A DNA stretch of 14,304 bases, from positions 1 through 14,304 of the forward strand of contig CAPEBR010000059.1 in assembly GCA_948602995.1 (NCBI GenBank). The letters are read 5' to 3'. The DNA is from an uncultured Dorea sp. GTDB taxonomy: Bacteria > Bacillota > Clostridia > Lachnospirales > Lachnospiraceae. Below are positions 7,100 to 13,344 of this stretch, piece by piece. Numbering within the stretch: the first letter of the stretch is position 1; every line of letters starts with the position of its first letter. Below the pieces are notes generated by a model, which saw only the letters and a program-made list of their open reading frames with translations, was not told the DNA's origin and did not search any database. Position numbers and translations under genes: made by a program.

Positions 7100-8593
7100 T
7101 TAATTTTTTATCTTAAATTCCCAGTATCCATTATGGCTGCTGCCAACCCGCTTAATAATTCCCAGTCTTTTCATTTTGTTCAAATAATACTTTACACGAT
7201 TTACCGTCCAGTCAAGCTCTAACGCAATCTGTCTCTGTGTAAGCCTGGGATCATATTGAATCATTTTTAATATGGCTTTATCATTATCCGTCAGATCTTC
7301 TCCAGGAGTTTGGGTAGTTTGGGTAGGAGTTTGGGTAGTTTGGGTAGTTTGGGTAGTTTGGGTAGTTTCCCAGATAGCTGACGCATCATCCCGAATCATT
7401 TCCTGAGCTTTTGTCATAGCTGCCCTTCGATACATATTCGCCCTGAAGTCCCCGTCAAAATCAACAAGCTTCGGTTCTGGCAGGCCATATTCCCTGCACT
7501 CACGAAGAATTTTCGGAATGCCTGTACCCCATTTTTCTATAATCTTCATGTATGCAAATGCACTGGCTATCGCCGGATTACGCAGTTTGGAATACCCTTC
7601 TACCATCTTTTTAAGAGATACTGTATTGAGAAGCATCCCCGGAGAAGTCACCTCCAGCCGGTCATCAAAAATAGCCACCTGAATATTTCCAGGCTCTAGA
7701 TAACTACGATGTGCAGCTGCATTCGCAATCAGCTCCCTCACACTGTCTACAGGAAGCTCATAAACATCCTGTCTGTAAATTCCTTTGATCTGCATCCCCA
7801 TATTTATTTTTTCAAGTACATATTGGAATGCCGCCTCTACCTGCCTCTGAATCGGCCCATCGTATTCACGGCGATCTACAAAATATGCGCGGGTTGTCCC
7901 TTTAAAAACAGCACACTGGATAACGGGCTGCATCTTCATCTGTCCGGTCAATAACGCATAAGCATTCGTAGGAAGAATTTTCCCATTTTCTTCTTTTAAA
8001 ATTCCCCACGACAAAAGTACATTCTGTGTTACATCGCGGACTGAAGCTTTTTCACTGTCATTCCAGGTATTTTTTATTGCCATTTCTTTTAATTCACGAC
8101 ATAGCTTCTCTATATCCTCAGCCGTAACCCGGAGTTCCTGACATGGCTCACTGTCAAAGTAACGATTCTGGCCTTCTAAAATCAACTCCTTCAACATATA
8201 CCCTTCCGCATGACGTGAAGTTCCGGCAACCCTGACATAAGTGCCTTCGATAAATCCCTGTCGCTTTATATAATACGGCCGCATCGCTCCAGAAGGAATC
8301 TCTACTACAATTACCACTTTATTATCTATCGCCTGCAAGCTGATATCCGGGTAAATCGGAGGCTCACAGCTATCAGAAATAGCATTTGTAATTGAATCCA
8401 TTGTCCGAAAAATTGTATCTGGGTTCATGCCAGCTACTTCCATCGTTTTATCATCAATACCGAAAACAATACGTCCTCCTCTTCCATTTGAAAAAGCAAC
8501 GACTGTTTTCATATATTTTTCACTTTTTTCCGGAACTTCAACCTTGTATTCTACATTAACAGACTCACCCGAAAACAAATTATCTTCTGCCAT
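7100..8593 (-). CDS. Schlafen AlbA_2 / RecG-like ATP-binding protein with C-terminal winged helix
   Basis: This 497-residue protein is built from three parts. The N-terminal AlbA_2 (divergent AAA_4 / Schlafen-like) domain is about 10-130, with NVEYKVEV (13-20), AFSNGRGGRIVFGIDD (33-48) and YVRVAGTSRHA (119-129). The HATPase_c_4 domain often annotated as 'RecG-like C-terminal' is about 280-390, with ELIANAAAHRSY (287-298), DRLEVTSPG (311-319), LRNPAIASAF and IEKWGTGIPKI (351-361). The winged helix is about 435-485 (LTQRQIALELDWTVNRVKYYLNKM region). A low-complexity linker of TTQ repeats lies at 410-430. I chose the start at 8593 because GGAGG (8602-8606) lies 8 bases upstream; the longer reading frame runs back through the AraC gene. 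The start overlaps the AraC stop by 14 bp, so the two genes are translationally coupled. Family members are thought to bind nucleic acid or act in regulation or defence. No function is established here. Confidence 0.85.
   Translation of the reverse strand: MAEDNLFSGESVNVEYKVEVPEKSEKYMKTVVAFSNGRGGRIVFGIDDKTMEVAGMNPDTIFRTMDSITNAISDSCEPPIYPDISLQAIDNKVVIVVEIPSGAMRPYYIKRQGFIEGTYVRVAGTSRHAEGYMLKELILEGQNRYFDSEPCQELRVTAEDIEKLCRELKEMAIKNTWNDSEKASVRDVTQNVLLSWGILKEENGKILPTNAYALLTGQMKMQPVIQCAVFKGTTRAYFVDRREYDGPIQRQVEAAFQYVLEKINMGMQIKGIYRQDVYELPVDSVRELIANAAAHRSYLEPGNIQVAIFDDRLEVTSPGMLLNTVSLKKMVEGYSKLRNPAIASAFAYMKIIEKWGTGIPKILRECREYGLPEPKLVDFDGDFRANMYRRAAMTKAQEMIRDDASAIWETTQTTQTTQTTQTPTQTTQTPGEDLTDNDKAILKMIQYDPRLTQRQIALELDWTVNRVKYYLNKMKRLGIIKRVGSSHNGYWEFKIKN
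7310..7370. repeat. 9-bp tandem repeat encoding Thr-Thr-Gln units
   Basis: On the plus strand the unit is TGGGTAGTT, repeated in two blocks interrupted by TGGGTAGGAGTT. On the coding strand it reads ACT-ACC-CAA (TTQ), four times in a row, then TP-TQ-TTQ-TP. Because the unit is three codons, slippage would change linker length without breaking the frame. It lies between the ATP-binding domain and the winged helix. Confidence 0.85.
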
Positions 8594-9419
8594 AAGGAAA
8601 CCCTCCCTTCGCCCTGTACTCACTCGGCGGCATCCCGTACCTGGCCTGGAATGCCCTTGTAAATGCCTTGCTGCTTGCAAACCCGTGATCCATCGCGATG
8701 CTGCTTATCGTACGCTCTGTATTAACCAGCTCCTGATATGCGTATTCCAACCGTATGCTCTGCAGGTAAACCTTATAATTAATTCCTGCATACCTCTTTA
8801 GCATCTTAGACAGATATGCCGGAGAATACCCAAAAACCTCTGCCAGGGAATCGAGAGACAGATCTGATCTATAGTTCTCCTTCATATAATTTGTAATCAT
8901 AGAGAGCGACCCCAGCCTCTTATTCGCTTTCAGCATATCCGGGCTGACCTCTGACTCCCGGTACACCGAGACAAGAAGATACAGCAGCATATAATACCGG
9001 CTCACTACCTTCATCTCATAACCGCACTGCTTCTCACAATACGTCATATACATATCCCGAATCAGCCCCATAACCTCAGCATCCTTCTCACATCTGTCAT
9101 GGGTAAAACGGATAAACTGCTCTGCAGTATAATATTTTTCAAAGGTCTTAAGTGGAATCTGAAGTACGACTGTGTAATTCCGGCAGCCTGCATCAATGGA
9201 ATGAATCTCATTGGAATTCACGAGCATAAATTCCCCGGAACACAAGGGGTGCACCTCTCTGTTCAGGTAAAAATCCAGGCTGCCCTCAAAGACTGCAAAG
9301 ATCTCCACTGACCGGTGCCAGTGCTTCTCACGGAAATAATTTCCGCAGGCTCCTTCAAACAGAAACATCTTAAAGGGCAGATCTTCATTTGGCATAATAA
9401 GCTCGTGGCTGAACTCCAT
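8580..9419 (-). CDS. AraC-family regulator with N-terminal cupin
   Basis: This 279-residue transcription factor is normal in length for cupin-AraC regulators. The N-terminal half has the cupin sensor pattern (EKHWHRSVEIFAVFEGSLDF, residues 31-50, with H33, H35 and E39) and the GEFMLVNSNEIHSI strand (62-75). The C-terminal AraC DNA-binding domain (about 170-270) has helix-turn-helix 1 around LSLDSLAEVFGYSPAYLSKML (188-207) and helix 2 around ISSIAMDHGFASSKAFTRAF (238-257), ending with YGMPPSEYR (261-269). The start at 9419 has a GAGAGGA ribosome site upstream. A near-consensus promoter lies about 140 bp upstream, and the stop overlaps the start of the AlbA_2-type gene. Cupin-AraC proteins usually sense sugars or other small metabolites, but no metabolic target is nearby, so the downstream gene is the only visible regulon member. 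The ligand is unknown. Confidence 0.92.
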   Translation of the reverse strand: MEFSHELIMPNEDLPFKMFLFEGACGNYFREKHWHRSVEIFAVFEGSLDFYLNREVHPLCSGEFMLVNSNEIHSIDAGCRNYTVVLQIPLKTFEKYYTAEQFIRFTHDRCEKDAEVMGLIRDMYMTYCEKQCGYEMKVVSRYYMLLYLLVSVYRESEVSPDMLKANKRLGSLSMITNYMKENYRSDLSLDSLAEVFGYSPAYLSKMLKRYAGINYKVYLQSIRLEYAYQELVNTERTISSIAMDHGFASSKAFTRAFQARYGMPPSEYRAKGGFPYGRR

Positions 9420-9446
9420 GTATCATATTCCTCTCTAAAATAACGA

Positions 9447-9466
9447 TAACCCCTTGACAGGGGTTA
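9447..9466 (-). promoter_or_regulatory. Short hairpin in the leader of the AraC-type gene
   Basis: Arms TAACCCC and GGGGTTA pair over 7 bp around a 6-base loop. It lies in the predicted leader, 28 bases before the start codon, and could affect translation or transcript stability. No T-run follows, so a terminator is unlikely. I do not recognise a known riboswitch. Confidence 0.4.
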
Positions 9467-9541
9467 CCACAACATACCGTTGAATAATATTTGTAATTAA
9501 CGTCCCGTCATTTACGGAGACTAAACATATATCGAAACCAC

Positions 9542-9623
9542 AAATTGATTTCTTGTAATATAAGTATATGCAGGAATCATAAGTTTGTCAACCGGTAAAA
9601 ACATACAAAAAATTGATTTCTTG
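9542..9623. repeat. Pair of 14-bp direct repeats bracketing the AraC-gene promoter
   Basis: AAATTGATTTCTTG occurs identically at 9542-9555 and 9610-9623, 68 bp apart. On the minus strand one copy covers the predicted transcription start and the other lies about 19 bases upstream of the -35 box. Same-orientation half-sites are the usual format for AraC-family binding, so these are candidate autoregulatory operators. Confidence 0.6.
9563..9591 (-). promoter_or_regulatory. Promoter of the AraC / AlbA_2 operon
   Basis: On the minus strand, TTGACA (9586-9591), exactly 17 bases of spacer and TATACT (9563-9568) form an almost perfect sigma-A promoter. Transcription would begin near 9556, giving a leader of roughly 137 bases before the AraC start codon. 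Confidence 0.8.
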
Positions 9624-9679
9624 GTCAAGCATGAGGCTTTTATCAGTTGCTTTATTACAGTTTGTGCAGGCTCCTGCAA

Positions 9680-9823
9680 TTATACTTTTTTCATTGACTC
9701 CAGTATAACACCAATCTTATCCTTACAGTTCTGCTCATTCTGCACCAGGGTAATACCGTCAATTGAGATTTTACCCGATTCATAGGGAACCATGCCCAGG
9801 ATACATTTCCCTAAGGGTTCTTC
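9680..9823 (-). pseudogene. Possible remnant of an ABC-transporter ATPase
   Basis: A short open stretch of 47 codons on the minus strand reads KCILGMVPYESGKISIDG followed by a segment containing KDKIGVILESMKKV and a stop. The first part resembles the region just after Walker A in ABC ATPases (..LLKCILGL..P.SGKI.IDG) and the second resembles the GVILE strand before the Q-loop. Upstream the frame closes with a stop (9824-9826), and no Walker A, start codon or ribosome site is present. It is therefore at best a fragment of a decayed gene. The similarity is from recall of family motifs over about 30 residues, so it is tentative. Confidence 0.4.
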
Positions 9824-9856
9824 TTATTCTGTCCTGCCGTTTGGATAGACCGGATC

Positions 9857-9899
9857 TGACAATTCAGGATCTCTTTCTGAGATTCTCTAGTAATTGTCA
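9857..9899. terminator. Nested stem-loop just after the DUF4143-class ATPase gene
   Basis: Outer arms TGACAATT (9857-9864) and AATTGTCA (9892-9899) are perfect over 8 bp. Inside, GGATCTC (9867-9873) and GAGATTC (9879-9885) pair with one mismatch. It begins 7 bases after the ATPase stop codon on the minus strand. No T-run follows, so it may act as a weak terminator or a 3'-end stabilising structure. Confidence 0.45.
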
Positions 9900-9906
9900 T
9901 ATTCTT

Positions 9907-11265
9907 CTAAAACTTAAATTTTCCGATTCCATAAATCGGAATGGTATATACATTATCTGCAATTCCCCCATGGGTATTCCCTTTGGCAAATAGAATGAAA
10001 TCAGCCTTGTTGTGTTCTAATATAGTCTGCACCGTTTTGCTGTTCTTCTTCCCAGACTTTACTTCAATGGCATAATTCTTATGCTCTCGAATGGTTCTGA
10101 CATAAAAATCTATCTCCCCATTTCCTAGTGTTGCAAATGCCGGTGTTTCCAGTGCAATTTCACTTGGATGGCCGATCCTGCGTCTTAAATCAAGATATAC
10201 GAAATTTTCATTTACGATTCCCACTATATCAGCTTCGGAGCAGCCAATATGCATCAGGAAATAGGCCGTAAGTCCGACATCCATAAAGTAACAACGGGAT
10301 TTTGCCTTGAAATCCAGAATATTACATTCCGGCAGCTTCCCTGCAAAACCAATGATTCCAGAACTGCTCAGCCAGTCTATTGCACGGTTAATGGACGCTT
10401 TTGTAATATTGCTGGAATAATCCTTTACCACAATATTTTGAAGTTCTTCACTGAAACTGTCCTTTTCAAATCCTTTTTTTTCTTTTACAAGAATCCGGGC
10501 GATACAGGAAAACATATTGTCATATACTTCTTCATCAAGGATATCCTGAAAGTATCGCTTGCTTTCATTGATAAAAAGCTTGATGATTTTCAGTAATATT
10601 TTCTGGCAGTCATCAATAGAGTTATTCTTCAAATATTGCAATACCACTGCCGGATATCCGCCAATGGACATGTATATCTTATATAGATCGCTTAGTTCTT
10701 CATATTCTGCCCCTTCACTGTCCCCATAAAGATCAATGCCTTCATAGAGAGAGTGCTTCCCCATCGCTATAAGGAATTCTTCAAAATTCAGTGTCTGGAT
10801 TTCAACGGAGTCCAGATCGCCGGCAGAATATTTGAAGTCTTTATTCAGAATTCTTCCGAGATAACTCCCGGTGATGATAAAATCACTCTTCAGCAAGCGA
10901 GTAAATTCACGAATCCGGTTATAAATAGCCGCTGACTCCTGGATTTCATCAATAATAATGACTGTATCACCAGAATCTGCAAAATCAGGCCGATATCTCT
11001 TGATAAGCTCATAAACAGGGTTTTCGCATGACAATCCGTCTTTAATCTCTCTTCGCAGGTCATTGTAATGCTCAATAAAAATTTCTCCTGAAAATTCAAG
11101 AAGATTGACGTATATTTTCTGCTTGTACTGCTCATCGGCAAATTTATTTACAATGTATGTCTTTCCTACCTGACGGGCGCCTGATACCTCCAGTGTGGAA
11201 TGCTCCGAATGGTTTTTCCATGTGAGAAGGCGTTCATATACCTGCCGTTTCAAATAATTATCCAT
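9907..11265 (-). CDS. AAA_14 / DUF4143-class ATPase
   Basis: This 452-residue protein belongs to the bacterial 'ATP-binding protein, DUF4143' family. It has an N-terminal AAA_14 ATPase, a middle helical/winged-helix part and a C-terminal PD-(D/E)XK-like domain. It starts MDNYLKRQVYERLLTW. Walker A is GARQVGKT (29-36), Walker B is VIIIDE (102-107), IITGSYLG (130-137) acts as the sensor-1 strand and MSIGGYPAVV (199-208) is the usual GG-P motif. The C-terminus has GNGEIDFYV (381-389, D386) and AIEVKSG (399-405, E401 and K403). I chose ATG 11265 because GGGAG (11273-11277) is 7 bases upstream; the GTG at 11271 lies too close to that site. It is 45 bp after the YjdF-like gene and may be co-transcribed with it. 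It is unrelated at sequence level to the ATPase at 2334-3791, although the two share an architecture. The physiological role is unknown. Confidence 0.88.
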   Translation of the reverse strand: MDNYLKRQVYERLLTWKNHSEHSTLEVSGARQVGKTYIVNKFADEQYKQKIYVNLLEFSGEIFIEHYNDLRREIKDGLSCENPVYELIKRYRPDFADSGDTVIIIDEIQESAAIYNRIREFTRLLKSDFIITGSYLGRILNKDFKYSAGDLDSVEIQTLNFEEFLIAMGKHSLYEGIDLYGDSEGAEYEELSDLYKIYMSIGGYPAVVLQYLKNNSIDDCQKILLKIIKLFINESKRYFQDILDEEVYDNMFSCIARILVKEKKGFEKDSFSEELQNIVVKDYSSNITKASINRAIDWLSSSGIIGFAGKLPECNILDFKAKSRCYFMDVGLTAYFLMHIGCSEADIVGIVNENFVYLDLRRRIGHPSEIALETPAFATLGNGEIDFYVRTIREHKNYAIEVKSGKKNSKTVQTILEHNKADFILFAKGNTHGGIADNVYTIPIYGIGKFKF

Positions 11266-11309
11266 AATCACACTCCCTGCAATTCAATCACTCTGTCTAA
11301 TAGTAACTC

Positions 11310-12161
11310 CTATAATTCCTCTTCCACTTCCTCTTCTGCCTTTTCCAGGAAATCTGCATCCTTCGTCTTCAGTCTCGGAATCAGTCCTCTTGCAACCCGG
11401 CCCTTCCCCCTGTTCTTCACATAAAAATATCCGATAACAGAGAATACGGCTGCTCCCACAAAATTAACAAGAAGATCCTTCATTGTATCGATCAGTCCGA
11501 TATCAAGGTAACCGCCAAGCCCCAGGCTATGCCCATTGACCACAACATCCGTAATTCCCTTGATCTCTACTGGAATATTGCTGTTCGTCGGATCAAGCAT
11601 AACCGAGTGGATACTGTTCACAATCGTATCCTTCTGCATATCCAGTCCAAATATCCTGTCCATGCCAAATTCAAAAAACTCCCATATCACCCCGATTGTC
11701 ATAGAAAAGCAAAACGCTACCACTGCCATAAATGCTGGTGACAGCTGAAAGGAGATCTTCTTTGTTCTATTCAGAATATCTACCAGAGCAAACCCTATTG
11801 CTGCCGCCAGGAATCCATTCATTGTATGAAGAACCGTATCCCAAAATGGAAAACGGATATAGTAAGACTGGATTTCCCCTAAAATCTCTGCGGCAAAGAT
11901 AAAAAACAGAATAATAATCTCCAGTGCCGTCGGCAGTTCAATTTTCAGCCTCACCTGAATGAAGCTGGGCATAACCAGCAGAATCAAAGTCAGCGCACAT
12001 AAAAAAACATTTTCATAATTCCGGTTAAAGATCTGCAGTATCATCATAAGTATTACAAGCACACGGAGTACCACATACACGATAAAGGAACTTTTATGCT
12101 CTCTCAGTTCCATATGAAGCGCCCTGCTCATTACCTGCAGCCTTTTCTTAAACTTCATCAT
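11310..12161 (-). CDS. YjdF/DUF2238-like integral membrane protein
   Basis: This 283-residue membrane protein has about six helices, at roughly 26-45, 51-68, 77-97, 110-128, 142-162 and 229-247. Between helices 3 and 4 is FWDTVLHTMNGFLAA (106-120), and helix 5 ends IGVIWEFFEFGMD (156-168). This combination of W-D-x-x-x-H and an E-F-F-E membrane-edge motif resembles the YjdF/DUF2238 family, whose function is not known. A soluble loop of about 60 residues (165-228) holds a conserved-looking D-rich segment. The C-terminus is very acidic (EKAEEEVEEEL). The start has two consecutive ATGs (12161 and 12158) after AGGACGGA; the second has the better spacing. It follows the Fe-S scaffold gene after a 77-bp gap that is nearly all palindrome, so linkage of the two transcripts is uncertain. 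Confidence 0.75.
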   Translation of the reverse strand: MMKFKKRLQVMSRALHMELREHKSSFIVYVVLRVLVILMMILQIFNRNYENVFLCALTLILLVMPSFIQVRLKIELPTALEIIILFFIFAAEILGEIQSYYIRFPFWDTVLHTMNGFLAAAIGFALVDILNRTKKISFQLSPAFMAVVAFCFSMTIGVIWEFFEFGMDRIFGLDMQKDTIVNSIHSVMLDPTNSNIPVEIKGITDVVVNGHSLGLGGYLDIGLIDTMKDLLVNFVGAAVFSVIGYFYVKNRGKGRVARGLIPRLKTKDADFLEKAEEEVEEEL

Positions 12162-12174
12162 TTCCGTCCTTCTA

Positions 12175-12240
12175 AGGAACTGTCGCGAAATAACTCTCCA
12201 TATTCCCTGACTATCGGTAAGTTATTTTGCGACAGTTCCT
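12175..12240. repeat. 66-bp palindromic element straddling the Fe-S scaffold stop codon
   Basis: The 21-base arms (12175-12195 and 12220-12240), beginning AGGAACTGTCGC, pair along their full length with a single G-T wobble around a 24-base loop. The right arm overlaps the stop codon (TAG, 12239-12241) of the scaffold gene. The trinucleotide TAA flanks the GGAAC...GTTCC core on both sides, which could be a target duplication. The lack of a T-run argues against a simple terminator. A miniature inverted-repeat element or IS-derived relic fits better, though it may still stop or slow transcription. Confidence 0.65.
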
Positions 12241-13165
12241 AATTCAAAAAATTATCTATAATTACACTCTCTGCCTCTTCCTCAGTCATTCCCATGGTCC
12301 TGAGTTTTACAAGCTGCTCATCATTAATCCTTCCGATCGCCGCCTCGTGTATAATAGCAGCATCCAGGTGCTTCGCATTAATCTCAGGAATAGAGCTTAC
12401 CTCCGCATGGTCCATAATAATCGAATCACACTGCACATGGGCATGACAGCCTGCATTTCCTACTGCCTTTGGGTGAAACACCTGCTTCGAGCTCCCTTTA
12501 GCAACAGAACGGGATACAATCTGTGCAGAACTTCCCTCTCCGTTCATCTGCACCTCCATGTTAGAGACAGCTGTCTGATTGTCGTGGGTCATAAGCTTCT
12601 CCACAACATACAGCTTCGCGCCCTTGCCCATGGAGATATTTGTCTCTCTCTGAGTGGAGTCTACGCCCTTGATCTGTACTGTATCAAGAGTGAATACCGA
12701 CTCCTCCTCCATATAAATATTGGTCACCGGATTCAGCACTCTTGCGCCGGAGCCCTCCCCCTCGCCGTAATGTTTTTCTTCATAACGGACATTCGCCCCC
12801 TTCGCCACATGGAAAGAGTGGATACCATCGTGCCGGCTCTCATTGCAGCCGCTGTTGTGGATGCCGCAGCCTGCGATAATGGTTACCTCAGCCCCTTCGG
12901 CAACAAAAAAGTCATTGTATACGACATCCGTCATGCCGGATGCATCTACTACGACAGGGATGTGCACCTGCTCCCCCTTTGTACTGCCGTCAATGTATAC
13001 ATCAATACCCGGCCTGTTTTCCTTTTTCTTAATCTTAATATGCTCACTGTCACCGTGGCAGAGGGCAATTCCGTTGTGTCTGAGATTGAATGCTCCCTCC
13101 TGGCGGAAGCCAGATTCGTCAATCTGTTTTAGTATCTTTTCCGTAATTTCATCTAAAAGCGCCAT
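12239..13165 (-). CDS. sufB: SufB/SufD-family Fe-S cluster assembly scaffold
   Basis: This 308-residue scaffold pairs with the SufC ATPase upstream. It is much shorter than classical SufB (about 480-495) or SufD (about 420), as in the minimal SufBC-like systems of anaerobes. The C-terminal core is clear: QCDSIIMD (245-252) with C246 at the position of the SufB cluster-site cysteine, E261, HEAAIGRINDEQL (273-285) and the closing EEEAESVIIDNFL. Further cysteines are C36, C100, C107 and C240. Features are mixed: the cysteine looks SufB-like, while GRINDEQ is also SufD-like, so the symbol denotes the family rather than a one-to-one orthologue. It probably forms a homodimer bound to two SufC subunits. 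The start at 13165 has GAGGAGG 8 bases upstream. A long antisense open frame here has no ribosome site and is not a gene. The stop codon is merged with a palindromic element. Confidence 0.88.
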   Translation of the reverse strand: MALLDEITEKILKQIDESGFRQEGAFNLRHNGIALCHGDSEHIKIKKKENRPGIDVYIDGSTKGEQVHIPVVVDASGMTDVVYNDFFVAEGAEVTIIAGCGIHNSGCNESRHDGIHSFHVAKGANVRYEEKHYGEGEGSGARVLNPVTNIYMEEESVFTLDTVQIKGVDSTQRETNISMGKGAKLYVVEKLMTHDNQTAVSNMEVQMNGEGSSAQIVSRSVAKGSSKQVFHPKAVGNAGCHAHVQCDSIIMDHAEVSSIPEINAKHLDAAIIHEAAIGRINDEQLVKLRTMGMTEEEAESVIIDNFLN

Positions 13166-13189
13166 GTTTTTATCCTCCTCAAACTATTT

Positions 13190-13318
13190 GGCTGCGTTCC
13201 CCTATTTTGACCGCTCCGGTGGTTGGGGACGGGTGAGCCTCGCCTTCGGCTACGTTCCCCTATTTTGACCGCCCCGGCGGTTGGGGACGGGGCAGCCTCG
13301 CCTTCGGCTACGTTCCCC
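13190..13318. repeat. 58-bp tandem repeat (2.2 copies) between sufC and the scaffold gene
   Basis: Copies begin at 13190, 13248 and 13306, exactly 58 bp apart; the third stops after 13 bases. Each begins GGCT(A/G)CGTTCCCC and ends in GCCTCGCCTTC. Within each unit ACCGCC/GGCGGT and GTTCCCC/GGGGAC can fold into a hairpin. The first copy keeps the fold with G-T wobbles (ACCGCT/GGTGGT). It fills most of the 179-bp gap and is much more GC-rich than the genes. It resembles the GGGGACG-type intergenic hairpins scattered in many Clostridia. Confidence 0.8.
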
Positions 13319-13344
13319 CGTCCCCCCTCTTGTCTTCCGGTTGT

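Noticed and set aside
7310..7370. Possible CRISPR-like array
   Set aside because: The repeats are 9 bp with no spacers and are in frame inside a coding gene.
9815..9900. Small minus-strand open frame starting at 9900 just after the DUF4143-class ATPase stop
   Set aside because: It covers the nested stem-loop, stops after about 29 codons, and the encoded peptide has no recognisable feature.
12227..13132. 301-codon open frame antisense to the Fe-S scaffold gene
   Set aside because: The minus strand carries the recognisable SufB/SufD family protein with a strong ribosome site. The plus-strand reading has no family motifs and no ribosome site.
13190..13318. Possible CRISPR array or riboswitch in the suf gap
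   Set aside because: The units are direct tandem copies without unique spacers, and no known riboswitch core was recognised.
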